64,000 nt of DNA, taken from Amphirosellinia nigrospora. Taxonomy: Eukaryota; Ascomycota; Sordariomycetes; Xylariales; Xylariaceae. This document shows, one piece after another, positions 43,270-57,000 of this stretch (positions are counted from its first letter, which is position 1; each line of letters begins with the position of its first letter). The position numbers were made by a program, and so were the translations under genes. Where the stretch lies: the NCBI GenBank assembly GCA_004123355.1, contig SCHM01000002.1, forward strand, positions 2,728,001-2,792,000, read 5' to 3'. The notes below the pieces were generated by a model that did not search any database, was not told where the DNA came from, and worked only from the letters and a program-made list of their open reading frames with translations.

Positions 43270-46200
43270 TAGCTGCTAAAAAATTAATTAATTTTATTTT
43301 AATTTTAGCTAAGCGTTAAAATATTATTTAAAAACAATAAATATTATTAAAAATAGCTATATCTAAATTAGTATAAAAAAAATAAAAGCTTATTTAGTTT
43401 ATATATTTTATAAAACCTTTAGTTTTAAAGAAAAAAACAATTATTTTAGCTAGTAGTTCCGGGCAAAAGTTAAAAAGCTTTTTTAGTATATTTTATAGTA
43501 TTAAATAATATAATAATAATAAAATTGCTTAATAAAATATAATTATAAACGTAAAAATAGCTAGGTTAAATATAACTATAAACGTAAATAATAGTTAATA
43601 AACTATTTTATTAATAAAATAATAATTTAATTTTTATAAGCTAAAATAAAGTCTTTATTATATTATATTAATATATTATTATTAATAAAAAGCTTATTAT
43701 TTAGAAATAAATATAATAAATAGAATTTTAAATAACGATTAGTTTGTTTTATATTTTTGTTTAATATTATTAAAAATTTTCTATATTTTTTGTTTTAATT
43801 ATTATAAAAAAATAAAATTTATTTAAATTTTATATTTTAAAGCTTTATTAATAACATTGTTTAATAAATAGTTTTAATTTATATATTTTTTTTTTTACTA
43901 GTTTATAATATTATTTTTTAAGTCCTATTATTTTTATTAATATTTTATAAATATTATATATTATTTTTTAACGTTTTTTATAAAAAGTTTTTTTTTAAAA
44001 TATTAGCTAGTTTTATTTAAATTAAGTTTATTAAGTTATTACGCATAGTTTTTAAATATAATTTTTATAACTTAATAGTACGCTATATTTTTTTACTTTT
44101 TTTTTATTGTTATAATCCGGTGCTTTTTTTAAATATAAGCTTATATATTTATAAGGTTACTAAAGCTTTTAATATAATAGTATAGCTAGTAAATAATAGC
44201 TAAGCGGCAAATAATACTTATTAAATAGATAATATCTTTAGCTAAATAACAGGATTAAAGGAAACAAAATCTGTAGGAAGTTTATTTTTAAACGTAAAAT
44301 ATTAATACTATAGTAGTTAGCTAGATAATATTTAAAAAAGCTTATAGGATTATTATAATATAAATATTTAAATCGAGCATTTTTTAAATATAATAAAAAG
44401 CGTACTATATTAAGTTAAATATGCTAGCTTATTAAAAAGCTGCCTATTTATAATACCTTATTTATTTATATTAAATAAAAAAGCTATAAAGGCTATATTT
44501 TAGCAGGATTATTTATTTTCTAGCTATATAAAAAAGTATATTTTTTTTAATAGTCCTAGCGATATATAGTAGTATATATATAAAATCGGCTCGAAAACGA
44601 TATAATTAAAATTTTATATATAAAAGGTTATAATACTAATAAAAGCTATTATAATATTAATAAAGTTTAATTTTAATAAAATTATTAAATTTTACGCCCG
44701 TTTATAGCTATTTGCTAAATTATATTATTGCCCGGGCTATTATAATAATATAGTTATTAAAAAAATATATTTACTGTTATATAATTAAAAAGAATTTGTT
44801 TTATGTAATATAAATATAATTTATTTACCGAACGATTCTCAGTTTACTAGCAAATAAAATTTAAAATTTATAATATAATAATTATTTTTAGCTTTAACGT
44901 TGCTAATTTTTAAGCTAAATAATATATATACTAGAATATATTATTTTTATTTTTAAAACGTTATTAGTTTTAGCGATATATTTTTAAAGTTTTTTTTTCT
45001 GCTATATATAAAGCTATATAATATTTTTTGCTAGCCCGAGTATTTTTTTAATTAAAAACATATTATATATTAATATAATTTTTATAAATTAATAATATTT
45101 AAGCTAGTAATTTTTTTAAGTGCTATTTAAAGCTAACGTAATCTTAAGATTAAATAATAATATAAGCAAGCTAAAGCACTAATTAGCAAAAGTAACTAAA
45201 GCTGTTTAAGCGGCTATTTATTGTTATAAGCAGCCCTAAGTGCTTAGAGTCCTAGTAGCAGATTAAAGGTTTATTATGCTTTATCTAGAATATACTTAGA
45301 AATATTATATAACCGTGAGGTTTAATAGATATTAAGTACTAGTAGCTCCTAGTATATAAAAGTAAACTTAATTGCCGATTTTGTTTTAATACTGCTTTTG
45401 TAAGTATTGTTAAAAGTTTTACGTATAGCTAAAAACATAACTATAAAAGTATTTATATTTAATGATTTTAGTATAATAATATTGTTTAATATTTTATTTT
45501 TTATTAATTATTTATTTAATGTTTAAATATAAATAACTTATTTTTATAAAAATATAATATATTTTTAGATTTTAATATATTTATTTTATATTTTAATTGA
45601 AACTATAAAAAAGTATAAATTATTAAACTTATAATAATATTTTATTTATATAGTTTTATTTTTATAATATTATTATAGTACTATGTATAAAAAGCTTATT
45701 TAATACGTTATAGTTTTTATATTTTAAATTTTTTAAAATATTTTAAGTATTAAGTATTATTTTATACGCCGGACAACCGGATAGTTAACTTGTTATGTTT
45801 TTTTAATTTCATTAACTTTAGTTTTATACCTAGCCAACTAGTCTCTTAAGTATTATTATTTTTTTTTTAACTAAATTAGTAGATATAAAATCTTATAATA
45901 ATCTAGAACTACCTAAAAACATATTTACTTATTGCTTAAGCATATATTTATTTTTAAATATAAACTTAAAAACCTAAGCATATATTTAATATTTATATAT
46001 ATATTTAATATATATTATATATATTTATAAATTTTTTACTATTTTTTAGTACGAACTTTTTATATATAAATATATATAGTTACGTTAAATAGTATTTTTA
46101 TACTGCTAAGCTATTTTGCTAAGCTATAGTTTTTATTTTATATATTTCTAGCTTTTTAAAGTACGTACGCTATTAAGGTTTTCGTATAAATATTATATTA

Positions 46201-47213
46201 ATAATATATATTTATATTTCGGTAGTTTTTATTGTTTTCGATAAGCATTTTTAATAAATATCCGGATATTCGAAAAAATATTTTTTAATGTTTTAATAGC
46301 TATATTAATATTATAAACGATATAATACTAAGCGTATTAAATAGTATAATATATTACGAGCTATTAAATTATTAAAATTTTTTATATAGTAGTACTTTAA
46401 AATAAATTAACATTAATATTAAGTTTTCCGTTAATTTAAAACAACGAATTTCTTAAAAAAAGATTAAGATTAAAAAAGATGATATATATAATAAACCTAA
46501 ATAAAAACTAGAACTGCAGTTACGCATTATTTAATAAATAACGATATATTATTAATTTAATTTGACTGATAAAATAAACAAAAAGAATAAAAAGCAAAAA
46601 ATACGTAGGGCGATATAAAAATAAAAAAGACCAGGAAGAGTAATAGAGAAAAAAAAGGAGAAATCCCTTATACCAGGCAAGTGCGTTATATAACTACGTA
46701 AAGTTTTAGTTTTAGCGATTATATATAAGTATATAGAGCTAGTTAGTTAGATATCTATATGTATTTTAACTTTTGTTTTTATGTTTTAACCCGTTTTTTT
46801 TACGCTAACTATATAATATATTTAGAAACTAGTTCTTTTATATAGCTTTTATAAGTAAAATAAAAAACGTGGTTTTAAAAATTTAATGAGTTTATATGCT
46901 ATAAAAAAGGTTAATATAAATATGTTTATTTTTAGGTTTAATAATAATAACAAGTATTTAAGGGCCGCTTTATTAATATAAGATATGTTTTGCGTTTTTT
47001 TTATTTTTTTGCTTCGTTGGAATATAAAAAAAAAGCTATATATAATTAATATTAAAAGTTAAACGAACTATATTAATTTATGCGCGCACAGCTTAATCCA
47101 CTATTACAGTCGCTTCTAACTAGCTTATTTTCCAATTTTGTTACCTGGAATATTAGTTTATAACGTTTAAACGGAGATATCTTAATCTATTTAACGTTAG
47201 AATTTATGCTTTT

Positions 47214-47310
47214 TCCTATAACAGCAATAACAACACAACAATAACACAACAGCAACACAATAGCAATATAACAGCAACATCAATAGCAACAATAATAACA
47301 AATACTGCCC
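47214..47310. repeat. Low-complexity CAA/CAATAA repeat
   Basis: Repeats of AACAGCAACA/ATAGCAACA type. Its reverse complement gives a Leu/Val/Cys-rich open frame of 61 codons that is a composition artefact. Confidence 0.75.
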
Positions 47311-47723
47311 GATCAAACTATAGCTCTGTTCTTGATATGCTATATTACCGCCTGTTACTTGCGCATATGTGTTTAAAAACATATGGATTTATAACAATAA
47401 AAAAAGGCCTATAACGAAGCTAAACTATAATTCGGTTGTTAATAAGCTTATAACTGCTTTTTAAATATATATATTATAATATATATTTTTAATAAAAACC
47501 GTCCATTATAGGGCTAAAATAGTTCGATTAATAAGGTTCTAACCGCTTGTTTTATATACACGTTTAAGCATTTCTACTTTTATTACGTGGTTATAGCACT
47601 AATAGTTTCTACCCGTTGTTTTAAAACTTTACTATAATTAGCAAAGTTAAATAAAAAGTAATTAAATTAAAAACTAAAATAAGTTTACTTTAAATATAAT
47701 ATAGCCTTTGTTTTATTTTGTTG

Positions 47724-48140
47724 TTTAAAAAGCATATTTTATTTTATTTTAGCTTGGCTATTTAATATAAAATAGAAAATGTTTTAAAGCGGCGAAAATA
47801 AAACAAAGTATAAAAAGAAACTTTAGTGTTTAAACTACGGTTTAAAAAGCATGTTCTGTTTTATACTAGCCTAGCTACCTAGTATAAAACAGAAAGTGCT
47901 TTAAAACGGCGATAATAAGACAAAGAATAAAAGAAACTTTAGTGTTTAGACAGCGCCTATATTTTATTCTAGCCTGGCCACCTAGAACGAAACAAAAAAT
48001 GCTTTAAAGCAGCGATAATAAGACAAAGAATAAAGGAAACTTTGGTGTCTAGACTACGGTTTGAAAAGCATGTTCTGTTTTATTCTAGCCTGGCTACCTA
48101 GAACGAAACAAAAATGCTATTAAACAGCGGACACTTAGGG
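47724..48140. repeat. Tandem array of about 117-bp units, each with a hairpin
   Basis: Four units start near 47724, 47841, 47953 and 48060. Each holds an inverted repeat: in unit 2 the arms TTCTGTTTTATACTAG (47854-47869) and 47879-47894 pair perfectly over 16 bp around a 9-base loop; unit 4 keeps the fold with a changed but still paired base. Each full unit also holds GCTTTAAA(G/A)C and ACAAAG(A/T)ATAAAA. The array is less RIP-mutated than its surroundings. Confidence 0.88.
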
Positions 48141-49857
48141 AATAATGTATTAGTTAGCAATATATACGTTATATTTGAAAATCTGTTTTTAATAATATGT
48201 ATGCCTATGTGTATATATATATATGTTATAGGGGAAATTTATATATAAAGGTATTATTATTGTTCTTGCTATTAATTAGTTCTTGCTTATAACTTGCGAT
48301 TTAACTACGCTAGTATTATATGTTCTTTAAACTTTTTTAATATAAAAGCGAACTTTTTTACGAAATATATTTAGCGTTACGTTATTAATTATTTTTAGAT
48401 AATATATTTGCGGTAAATAGTTTATTTAGGTTATAACTAAAATATAGTTTTATTCGAGCTATAAAATTAAAAAAATATATTAGCTAGCTAGTATATAAGT
48501 TTAGCTATAGTTTATTTATATATAGCGTATTAATAAGCTATTTATTTATATATACGGTAATAATAAAGTTAAAAATATTATTAAATTTAATTTTAAAAAT
48601 TAATAATAGCTTTTATTATTATTTTAAAAGATTAGTTAATTAATACGTTTTAAAAACCTATATTAGCTAGAGTAATTTTAAAATTGTATAGCTTTTATAG
48701 ACTTTAATTTAAAACTAGCGTAACTAAGAACAATATATTTAAAAAATAAAAAAAGTATATATAGCAAAAGCCGGGGTTATAAATTAAGGTTTTTTAATAA
48801 TAAATAATTAGCCCGAGCATAAGTACTAGCTTTAGCCCTAGCCCTAGCCCGAACCTAAGCCCTAGTTTTATAAGCTTAAATATAGCTTTGTTTATTTATA
48901 AATAGATAATTTATTTAGTAATTAATATATTTTAAATATTTTAACCCGCTAGCTTTCGTATATTAGCTTTAACGGTTATTATTATTATATTTTTGTTTAA
49001 CTTGCTAAATTTATATAACTGGTTATTTTTTAGCTAGTATATTTGTTAATAGTAATAGCGCTACGAAGTTTTTCTATTAAACGATTATTAGTAAAGCTAA
49101 TTTTTTATATTTTAGCTTGTTTAGTAAATAATTTAGGCAGAATGCCTAGTTTGCCAGCTATATTTTAACGTTTTTGGAAATATAATCGTATATAGTATTA
49201 TTGTTTTAATAGCTAAATATTTATGCGGCCGAACTTATATAAAGTAGTATTTTTAATAATATTAATAATAATTTTAGCTTAATATTTTATAAATATTTAT
49301 TAAAATAGCTAGCTAAATATTATATAATTAGCGCGTTATTTTTATAAGTTATTTATTTTAATTTTTTAGCGAAAAACCGCTTATTATAAACGAGCTTTTT
49401 ATTAGTTAAAAGTTGTTTATTATAAATAAAGTTCTTACGAATTTAAAAAATCCGAATATAATATTATTTATTAATATACGGCTTTTTTAGCTAAAAATAA
49501 ATCTTTAGTAAACTATATTTTATAAAATATAACTTTTATTAACTATATTTATAAGCTATTAGTTTAAAAGCGTAATATAATAGTTTAAAAGTATATTATA
49601 ATAGTTTAAAGGCTTATATATTTTACTTAAAAATAATACTAAAGAAATTATATTTTTTTTACGAAATTAATATAAAGCTTTTAATAAAGCTAGTTTTTTT
49701 ATTATTACGTTTAAAGCTTTTAAAAATTTAGTATTAAATTAAAAATATTTATATTTAAAATTTTAGAAATATTTAATTATAAGCTTTATAATAATTTTAA
49801 TAAGTTTAACGTTATTATTAAAACTAGCTTTTACGTTTAATAAAATATTACTAAAAA

Positions 49858-50300
49858 TTTTTATTTTTAAGCTTTTAATTATAACTAACGTTTTTTTTTT
49901 ATAAGTTATATTTTAAAGTAATATTTTAATAAAAAGTTTTGCTTTTAAGCTTTTAGTTATAACTAACGTTTTTTTTTATAATATAATTATGCTTAAAATA
50001 ATATTTCGATAAAAAGTTTTGTTTTTAAGCCCTAGTTATAACTAACGTTTTTTTTCCGTAACGTAATTATGCTTAAAATAATATTTTAATAGAAAATCTT
50101 GCTTTTAAGCCCCCGGCTATAATTAATGTTTTTTTTTTATAACGTAATTATGCTTAAAATAATATTTTAATAAAAAGTTTTATTTTTAAACTTTCGGCTA
50201 AAATTAATATTTTTTTTTTATAACGTAGTTATATTTAAAATAATATTTAATAAAAAATCTTATTTTAAATATTTTAGTTATTATTAACGTTTTTGCTTTA
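49858..50300. repeat. Tandem array of about 80-bp units, five to six copies
   Basis: The units share TTTTAAGC, TATAACTAACGTTTTTTTT and ATTATGCTTAAAATAATATT. Some middle copies keep C-rich variants (AAGCCCCCGGCTATAA); copies toward the right end are more AT-shifted. Confidence 0.87.
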
Positions 50301-51310
50301 TAGCTTTATTATATTATAAATATTATAATAAAAAATATTTATAAGTATATTTTTATGCCGGATATATTTTATTAAAATAAAGTTATTTTTTTATTATAAG
50401 CTTTAAAAAGAAAAAAATAGTTAAAAAAAATAATATTAAAAATCGCTTTTAAATAATTTATAAGCTTATAAAGCTACGTAAATAACGTAAAAAACGTAAA
50501 AAACGGAATAAAATAAAAAGTTAGTTTAAAAAACTAATAAAGCTATTTTAAACTTAGATTATAAGCTTATAAGCTTATTAAAACTTTATAAATATATTAA
50601 CCATATATTATTTGTTTAAAAAAAAAGAATTTATAAATTTTATTATTATTTTAAATTAGGTATTTAAAGCTTTAAAGCTAAAAATAGAAATTAATAAAAA
50701 AAATAATTTCGCGTTAATTATATTATTTAATTTGGAATATTTTTTATAAAAATATATATATAATTACTAAAAACGTAGTATTATAGTACCCTAAGGTAGT
50801 TAAATAAAACGTAGTAAAAAATAGTAGTCTTAATTTTGCTGCTTTTATAAAGTATTAATAATATTTAAATATTTATACTAATATAGTATAAAAAACTTCG
50901 TTTAATATATTTTATATATTTAGGTAATTTTATATAATAGTTATGGATTATAGTACTTATAATTTTTATTTGCAATAATTATTATTTGTAGTAAATAATA
51001 TTTGTTAGTAAATAAAGGTAGGTACGGGTAATAAATGCACTTGCCCTATTAAATCGCGAATATATAAGTAGCTACTTATAGCGTAAGGTTAGATTTTCCT
51101 TTTTTCCTTTTTATTTATAGATTTTATATGTAATATATTATATACTAGAGCCTTGTTTTTTTATAGTATATAAAGCGTAATAGTTATGTTTTATATAAAA
51201 AATAAAGGGAATTTTTTAATTAAAAGGAATATAATATATTAATAAGAATTAATAAAACTTAAAAACTTCTTAGCTTGTATATTGAATATAAAAGTAAGAT
51301 ATAGAATGTT

Positions 51311-51440
51311 AAAAATAAGGATTAAAGACTAGTTAAACAAAGAAACTCTATGTATATTGCTATATAGTTACGTAAAACCTACAGAGATGATTTTATTAGT
51401 TTTTTATGTAATAATAGATATTTATACCTTACTTTTATAA
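51311..51440 (+). repeat. Dispersed repeat, copy A
   Basis: It begins AATAAGGATTAAAGACTAG and matches copy C (59724-59835) in the same orientation and copy B (53694-53806) inverted, at about 70-75% identity by eye. A and B face each other 2.4 kb apart and could be ends of one inverted-repeat element. Confidence 0.65.
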
Positions 51441-53693
51441 GGATTGTAATATAAAAAGAATTTTGTTTATATTTTTAAAGTTTGTTGTTAGATAAAACTA
51501 TACTGTTTTAGGACTTAAAAAAATTAATATATATTTTTTGTTTTATTATAAAACTAAAATAAGACCTATAATAACTATTTGTTTTTTAAATATAATAATA
51601 AATTAGTAAAAATAGGTAAAAGTAAGTGTAGCTAAAATAGTATGTTTAGTTTTTAATAAAGATATAGCTAGATATATATTTTTTTATGCTTTTATTTTAT
51701 TTATTTTGGTTTTTTATAAGCTATACTAGATTTAGAATATTGTTTATTGTTTTTTTTTTGCTTTTTGTTTACGGGCAAAGTTAATTCGGCTTTTTTAAAA
51801 GCAGTTAAATATATTTTATAGCAAAAAACAATTTATAAATAATTTTTACTAAAAATAAAAATATTAAAATTATAATAATAAACTAAATTATATATAACTT
51901 AAATATGCTTAAAGCTAAAAAAAAAATTATAAAATGCTAATTTTATGCTAATATTATAATTAAGTTTAGCTATTATAAAATAATATTAAATATTTTAAAA
52001 AAGCTAATATTAAGAACGGAAGTATAACTAAAGCTTAAATAATTAGCGCTATTATTTAATATTAATATAAAGCTATTAACCTTAATAATATAAGGCCTAT
52101 TATAAAAACCTTAACGTTGATAAAACCGCTAACAAAAATAAAACTATTAATAAAAGCACCGATAAAGTTTTAGAAACCTTTTTTTATACTTCGAACCTAG
52201 GTTTTTTAACGTTTGATAACATGCTTTTTTTAACCGGCGCTACTACTAAGTATAGTATGTATATTTTTATAATTTTAGAAAGTATTAGCTGTTAATATTT
52301 ACTTTATTAAAATAATTGCCTATAAGCTTTGTTTAAGCATAAGCCCGAAGTCTTTAGTTTTGTTATAAACGTGTATACTAAGTAATTAGGTTTTTTTTAA
52401 GTTTACGCTATTTTTCTAAAATATAAAAATTATATATTTAATAAAAAAAAAACAGAATTTTTTATATTAAAAATAAAAATATAAAATAAACGGCCTAACT
52501 AGCTTTATTATTTATTAGAACGTATTAAAGCTAAAAATATTATTAGATATATTTAATAAAATAATTAAAAATTAATATAATTTAATATTTATATATAAAA
52601 ATATAACTATAAAATTAATAAAGCTGTTTAATAAATCGGCTTTTATTGTTTATATAGTTATTTTATTTTTTAATTTAGCGATATTAACGTTAAAACGTTA
52701 TTAAAGCTTTATATAAATTATACTTTAAATAGGATATATATTATAAGTTATAAGATTAAATAGATTATTTTTTATAAAGGTTATAATAAAATATTATATA
52801 AAATATACTAAGCTATAGAATTAAAAGTAAGACTTAGTAAGCATAGGTATAATAGATTTTGGGTTTAAGTTTATTTAATCGATTATTATTTGCAAATGGG
52901 CGGAGCCCTTTTAATGCTTACTTTTAAATTTATTAATAATTTTTAAATCCGAATTTTTAAAATTATGTTCTAAATTTTTATATAAAATTTTTCGGTTATA
53001 GTTGCTTAGCTAGATTTTTTCTTTTTAAATTTATTTTAGATTTAGCTATTTAGTTTTAATTTTTATTTAATATATTTATTATAGTTATTTATAATATTTT
53101 TTAGCTGCGGTTTTTTTATTTTATAAATGGTGTTAGTTTTATTTATGCTTTATTTGCTTTTTTTTATTTAATTAGCTTAGTTTTATTTTTTTGCTATTAT
53201 TAGCGGCTATAATAATCTTAAATTGTTCGAAAAGGCTTTGTTTAGTACGGATTTTATTAAATAAGTTTATTATTTTATAACGTAAGTTAGCTTATATAGC
53301 TACGTAGTTTTTTTTTATTTAAGGAGTAAAAGAAAAAGACCGTATTTATATAATAAGCTTTTGTATGTTATTAAAACATTTAGTAAGGTTGTTGATAGTA
53401 ATATTAAGCTTGGATATTATTAATTAAATGATTTTATTATTATTTTTTAATTTAGGTTAGTATTGTGTAGTTATGCTTAAATTTTTTGTAAAGTTGTAAA
53501 AAGCTAGATTTGTCCGATTTTTTGTTTTTTATTAGCTTTGTTACGCGATTTTTTTAAGAAATAAAATAGTATAAACTTGTTTAGTTTTTACGTTTAAGCT
53601 TTTATTATTTTTTTATTTAAAGGGTAGTATTATATAAGCAAAAGCAGCTATATGCTAAAAAATAATGTCCGGTGTAATAAAGAGGCTTTGCGA

Positions 53694-53806
53694 ACTTTGT
53701 AAAAGTAAAGTATAAATATTTTTATTGTACGGAAAACTAATAAGGTTATTTCTGTGGGCTTTATATAACTATTTAATTATATAAGTAGAAAGTCTCTTTG
53801 TTTCCA
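53694..53806 (-). repeat. Dispersed repeat, copy B (inverted)
   Basis: The reverse complement contains ACAAAGAGACTTTCTACTTA and ACTTTACTTTTACAAAG, matching copy A closely. It ends 81 bp before the left LTR of the plus-strand Gypsy fossil. Confidence 0.65.
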
Positions 53807-53887
53807 ATAACATAGGTTGGTTTAATAACGTGTGGCTAGTGACTAGGGGTAACGTATGCCTCCGTGGTATCTATCCTTAAAACCATG

Positions 53888-54097
53888 TGTGGCTCCAGGG
53901 TAGCAACTGGCAAAGCCCTAGCGGGCACTACAAGCCAGCCCCACCCCACAGCTATAAGTATTTAGCCCACTACAAAAATTAGACTTAACCCTTTATTTAA
54001 TCAACCAACCTAGTATATTAAGAACTAATCTACACAGCCTAAACTATAATAATAAAAGCCCCGTAGGTTACTTAATATAGGTTGCCAAGCACGTATA
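53888..54097 (+). repeat. Left LTR of the plus-strand Gypsy fossil
   Basis: This 210-bp LTR contains GGGTAGCAACTGGCAAAG and ATAGGTTGCCAAGCACG and has CpA-rich sequence well preserved. It pairs with 59443-59652. Confidence 0.92.
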
Positions 54098-57000
54098 AAT
54101 AGCTATTTGCGCAGCTTTACAGCTTTTATTTAAAACTAGTTGCGCGATTATAAACAACCCTATAGCCGACCAACCTATAAAAATCTAACCCTACGATTAC
54201 GCCAATCAAATACCTTATCGAAACCTATCCTAAAAAATATACCTTATAATATCTATCCTATATATAATAGCGGATTTTACGGGAGCCTATTTCGAAATAA
54301 AAAGTAGCGGCTTTATAATAAATACAAGCAGCCTAGCGTTAAATAACTTAATAAATATTTTACTAGCTATAAATATAGCAAGCTATAATACCTGTATTAA
54401 TATATTAGCAATTAATATAGCTAAACGAATCGACTAATTAAAAACGAAAATAAACTTATAATTCGAAGCTATACTAATAGAAATAAAAAAAGGTTTTTAA
54501 GAACTAGGTTTATAAAACTAAGGTAGTAGTACTACAACTATACTAACAAGTGCAACAATAAGACTAATAATAACCCTAGCGCTACTAGCTCTAGCAAATA
54601 TATTAGCAAGTATAATAGTAAACTTTTTATACGTATTTGTAAGTATTAAAAAAATAGATAAAGCATATATGCGATAACTAATTAGCGTAATTAATTAAAA
54701 ACGATTAAAAAACCTTTCGTTAAACCTATAGAAATATAAAAGCTTAAATTTTATTTAAACCTAATAAAAACAGCAAATTTAAGCTATTTTTTTTAACGTA
54801 TTTTTAGCAAACAATGCTATTAAGCTAAACAAGTGTAAGAACAAAAATAAAGTAATTATACTATTTAATTTACGTTTAATTCGAGCCGATTATACTATAT
54901 TAAATAAAGTACGCTAAATCTAGGTACAACTAATATAAGCTTTAATGCCTTATGAATTATAAACTAAAAAAGTTATGCTTAAATTAATAAGTGATTTTTA
55001 ACAAGTAGCGCTATTTATTAAAAATAACAATATAGCAGCCACTTAGATCGACTTTTTAGAAATAATAATCTAAATATTAAATATTTATAACGTATTGTAT
55101 AGCTTTTTAATAGTATTTATAAAACTATTGCTAGTTTAAAACGAAATATATATAAGCTATTTTTAAAAACTATAAAAAGTTTTTTATTAACTGCTAAGAA
55201 ATACTTAAAACATTTAGCAAATATATAATATTATAATTAATAAGCTTATTATATATACCCTAAGTATTTAGCTTAATATAAAGCGTTTTAGCAAAAAATA
55301 AAACATAAGTTAAATTATAAAAAAAACAATATAAGTATTAAAAATAATTATTATAATTTTTATAAAACTAAAATTTATAGTACCCCGAGATTATTATATA
55401 ATTTTAAAATATAATAATACTTTACTATAATTATAATATTACTGGAAGTATAGCAGGTAAACCTGCTGTAAGCTAGATCTAATTAGTCGATAATACAAAA
55501 ATAACCTTGAAAGTACTAATATTTACTATTTTAAACCTTTGTACTAATAACCGGAAGGTTAGCTATATTACTAAAGTTAATAGTAATAATATGGAATAAT
55601 AAAACTGCAATAATAAATATGTAGTAAAAATAACAAATAACGTATATTTTAATTATAGCAAGCCTGGCTATTAGGCTAAAGATTGCTGCGAAAAAGTATA
55701 ATAGTTTAAAATAACAAAACTATAAAGCTAGTCCGGCTAATCTGTTATGATTAAAAGTACGCTATATTGTAATAATTTAGCTAATAAGTTTAAAAAATTT
55801 AGAACTAAATATAAGTTTTTTAAAAGCAAGCTGTAAAAGTGAGTATATTTTACGGAAAATAATAATAAAAACTCCGAAAAACTTAAATAAAGTGCTACGG
55901 AACGCTTAAAAAACGATTAGATCGATTAAAAACTAAAAAATTTATTCAATAAAGCTTAAGACAGCTTTGTTTATATAGTTAAATTGGATAAAAGTAATAA
56001 AATAACCCTAAAAAAAATAAGTTAAAATATAGTTATAACGACCGCTATAACTTGTTTTAAGCCCGACTAAATAACGGTAATACGTTTATAATATTTAGGA
56101 CTACGGTTATATAAGTTGTTATATTTCGCAATTATTAATTTTAAAGCTTTAGCCCTATAAATTATAAAATAAAATATTATATATAGCATTAGAAAAATTA
56201 GACTAATAGTTATAAAAAACTACGAAATTATAGTATAGTTTGTAATAATAAAAAGTACTATAGAATTTTAGACCGTAATTAGAAGCGTTATATTAAACCG
56301 TATGTTTTTTAATAATATAATTTTAAAGAAGCGTATTTTTTATAAATAAAGCAGCGTTTTCGGCTATATAAAAAATACCGAAACAATTAAACTAATAAAA
56401 TTTAACAGAGCACTTTTATTTGAACTTTTAAAACGGTTATTAACTAGTATAGCTATAAAAATAACCTATAACGCGAAAAAAATAAAAAAAACAAAAGTAA
56501 TTTAGTATAAAAATATGCTAAAAGACCTTTAAATAGCAAATAAATAAGCAAAACTAGTAAAACGATTCCCCGGCCTATTTAATCTAGCTAAATAACGTAC
56601 TGATATTATAGTACGTATAAAATATTATATTGATACTAAAGATAGCCTACTAATAAAGCTACTATTTTGTAAGTATAGCTTTATATAAAAAAAAGCTATA
56701 AAAAATTCGTTAAAGCATACTTAAGTATTTATATTAAAAAAGGTATAAGATTATAAGGCGCGCTAATATTATTAACCTTAAAAAAGCGACCTAGCGAAAC
56801 TACTAAGCTTAACTTTAATAACTAAGAAAATATTATATAACGATTTTATTATAATTATAAAAAACTAAATAAATTACGAAAAAACAAGCTTACTTGTTAC
56901 TAAACGCTGCGGACTAAATATAAAGGGCCGTAGGTTATAAGTAATATATTTTCGTAGATTTTAAAAATAAATATTAGTATATAGGAGTATATAACCTTTA

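Larger units (their letters stand above)
43270..53887. other. RIP-degraded segment with tandem arrays, no recognisable gene
   Basis: AT-rich DNA with islands of better-preserved sequence near 44.2, 45.15-45.36, 45.77-45.87, 46.6-46.7, 47.1-48.3, 50.93-51.17 and 53.64-53.88 kb. These islands may be ends of further elements. A TATATAAAGG-containing island at 48.14-48.32 kb looks like a solo LTR but lacks a partner. No protein family could be recognised. Confidence 0.55.

Noticed and set aside
47197-47382. Leu/Val/Cys-rich 61-codon open frame in the AT-rich block
   Set aside because: Produced by a CAA-type low-complexity repeat on the other strand; a composition artefact.
48140-48320. Possible solo LTR with a TATATAAAGG promoter-like word
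   Set aside because: No partner LTR, no target duplication and no clear ends could be found, so it is only noted within the segment entry.
48825-48873. Telomere-like TAGCCCTAGCCCTAGCCC stretch
   Set aside because: The period is TAGCCC, not the fungal CCCTAA repeat, it is short and lies inside the degraded block.
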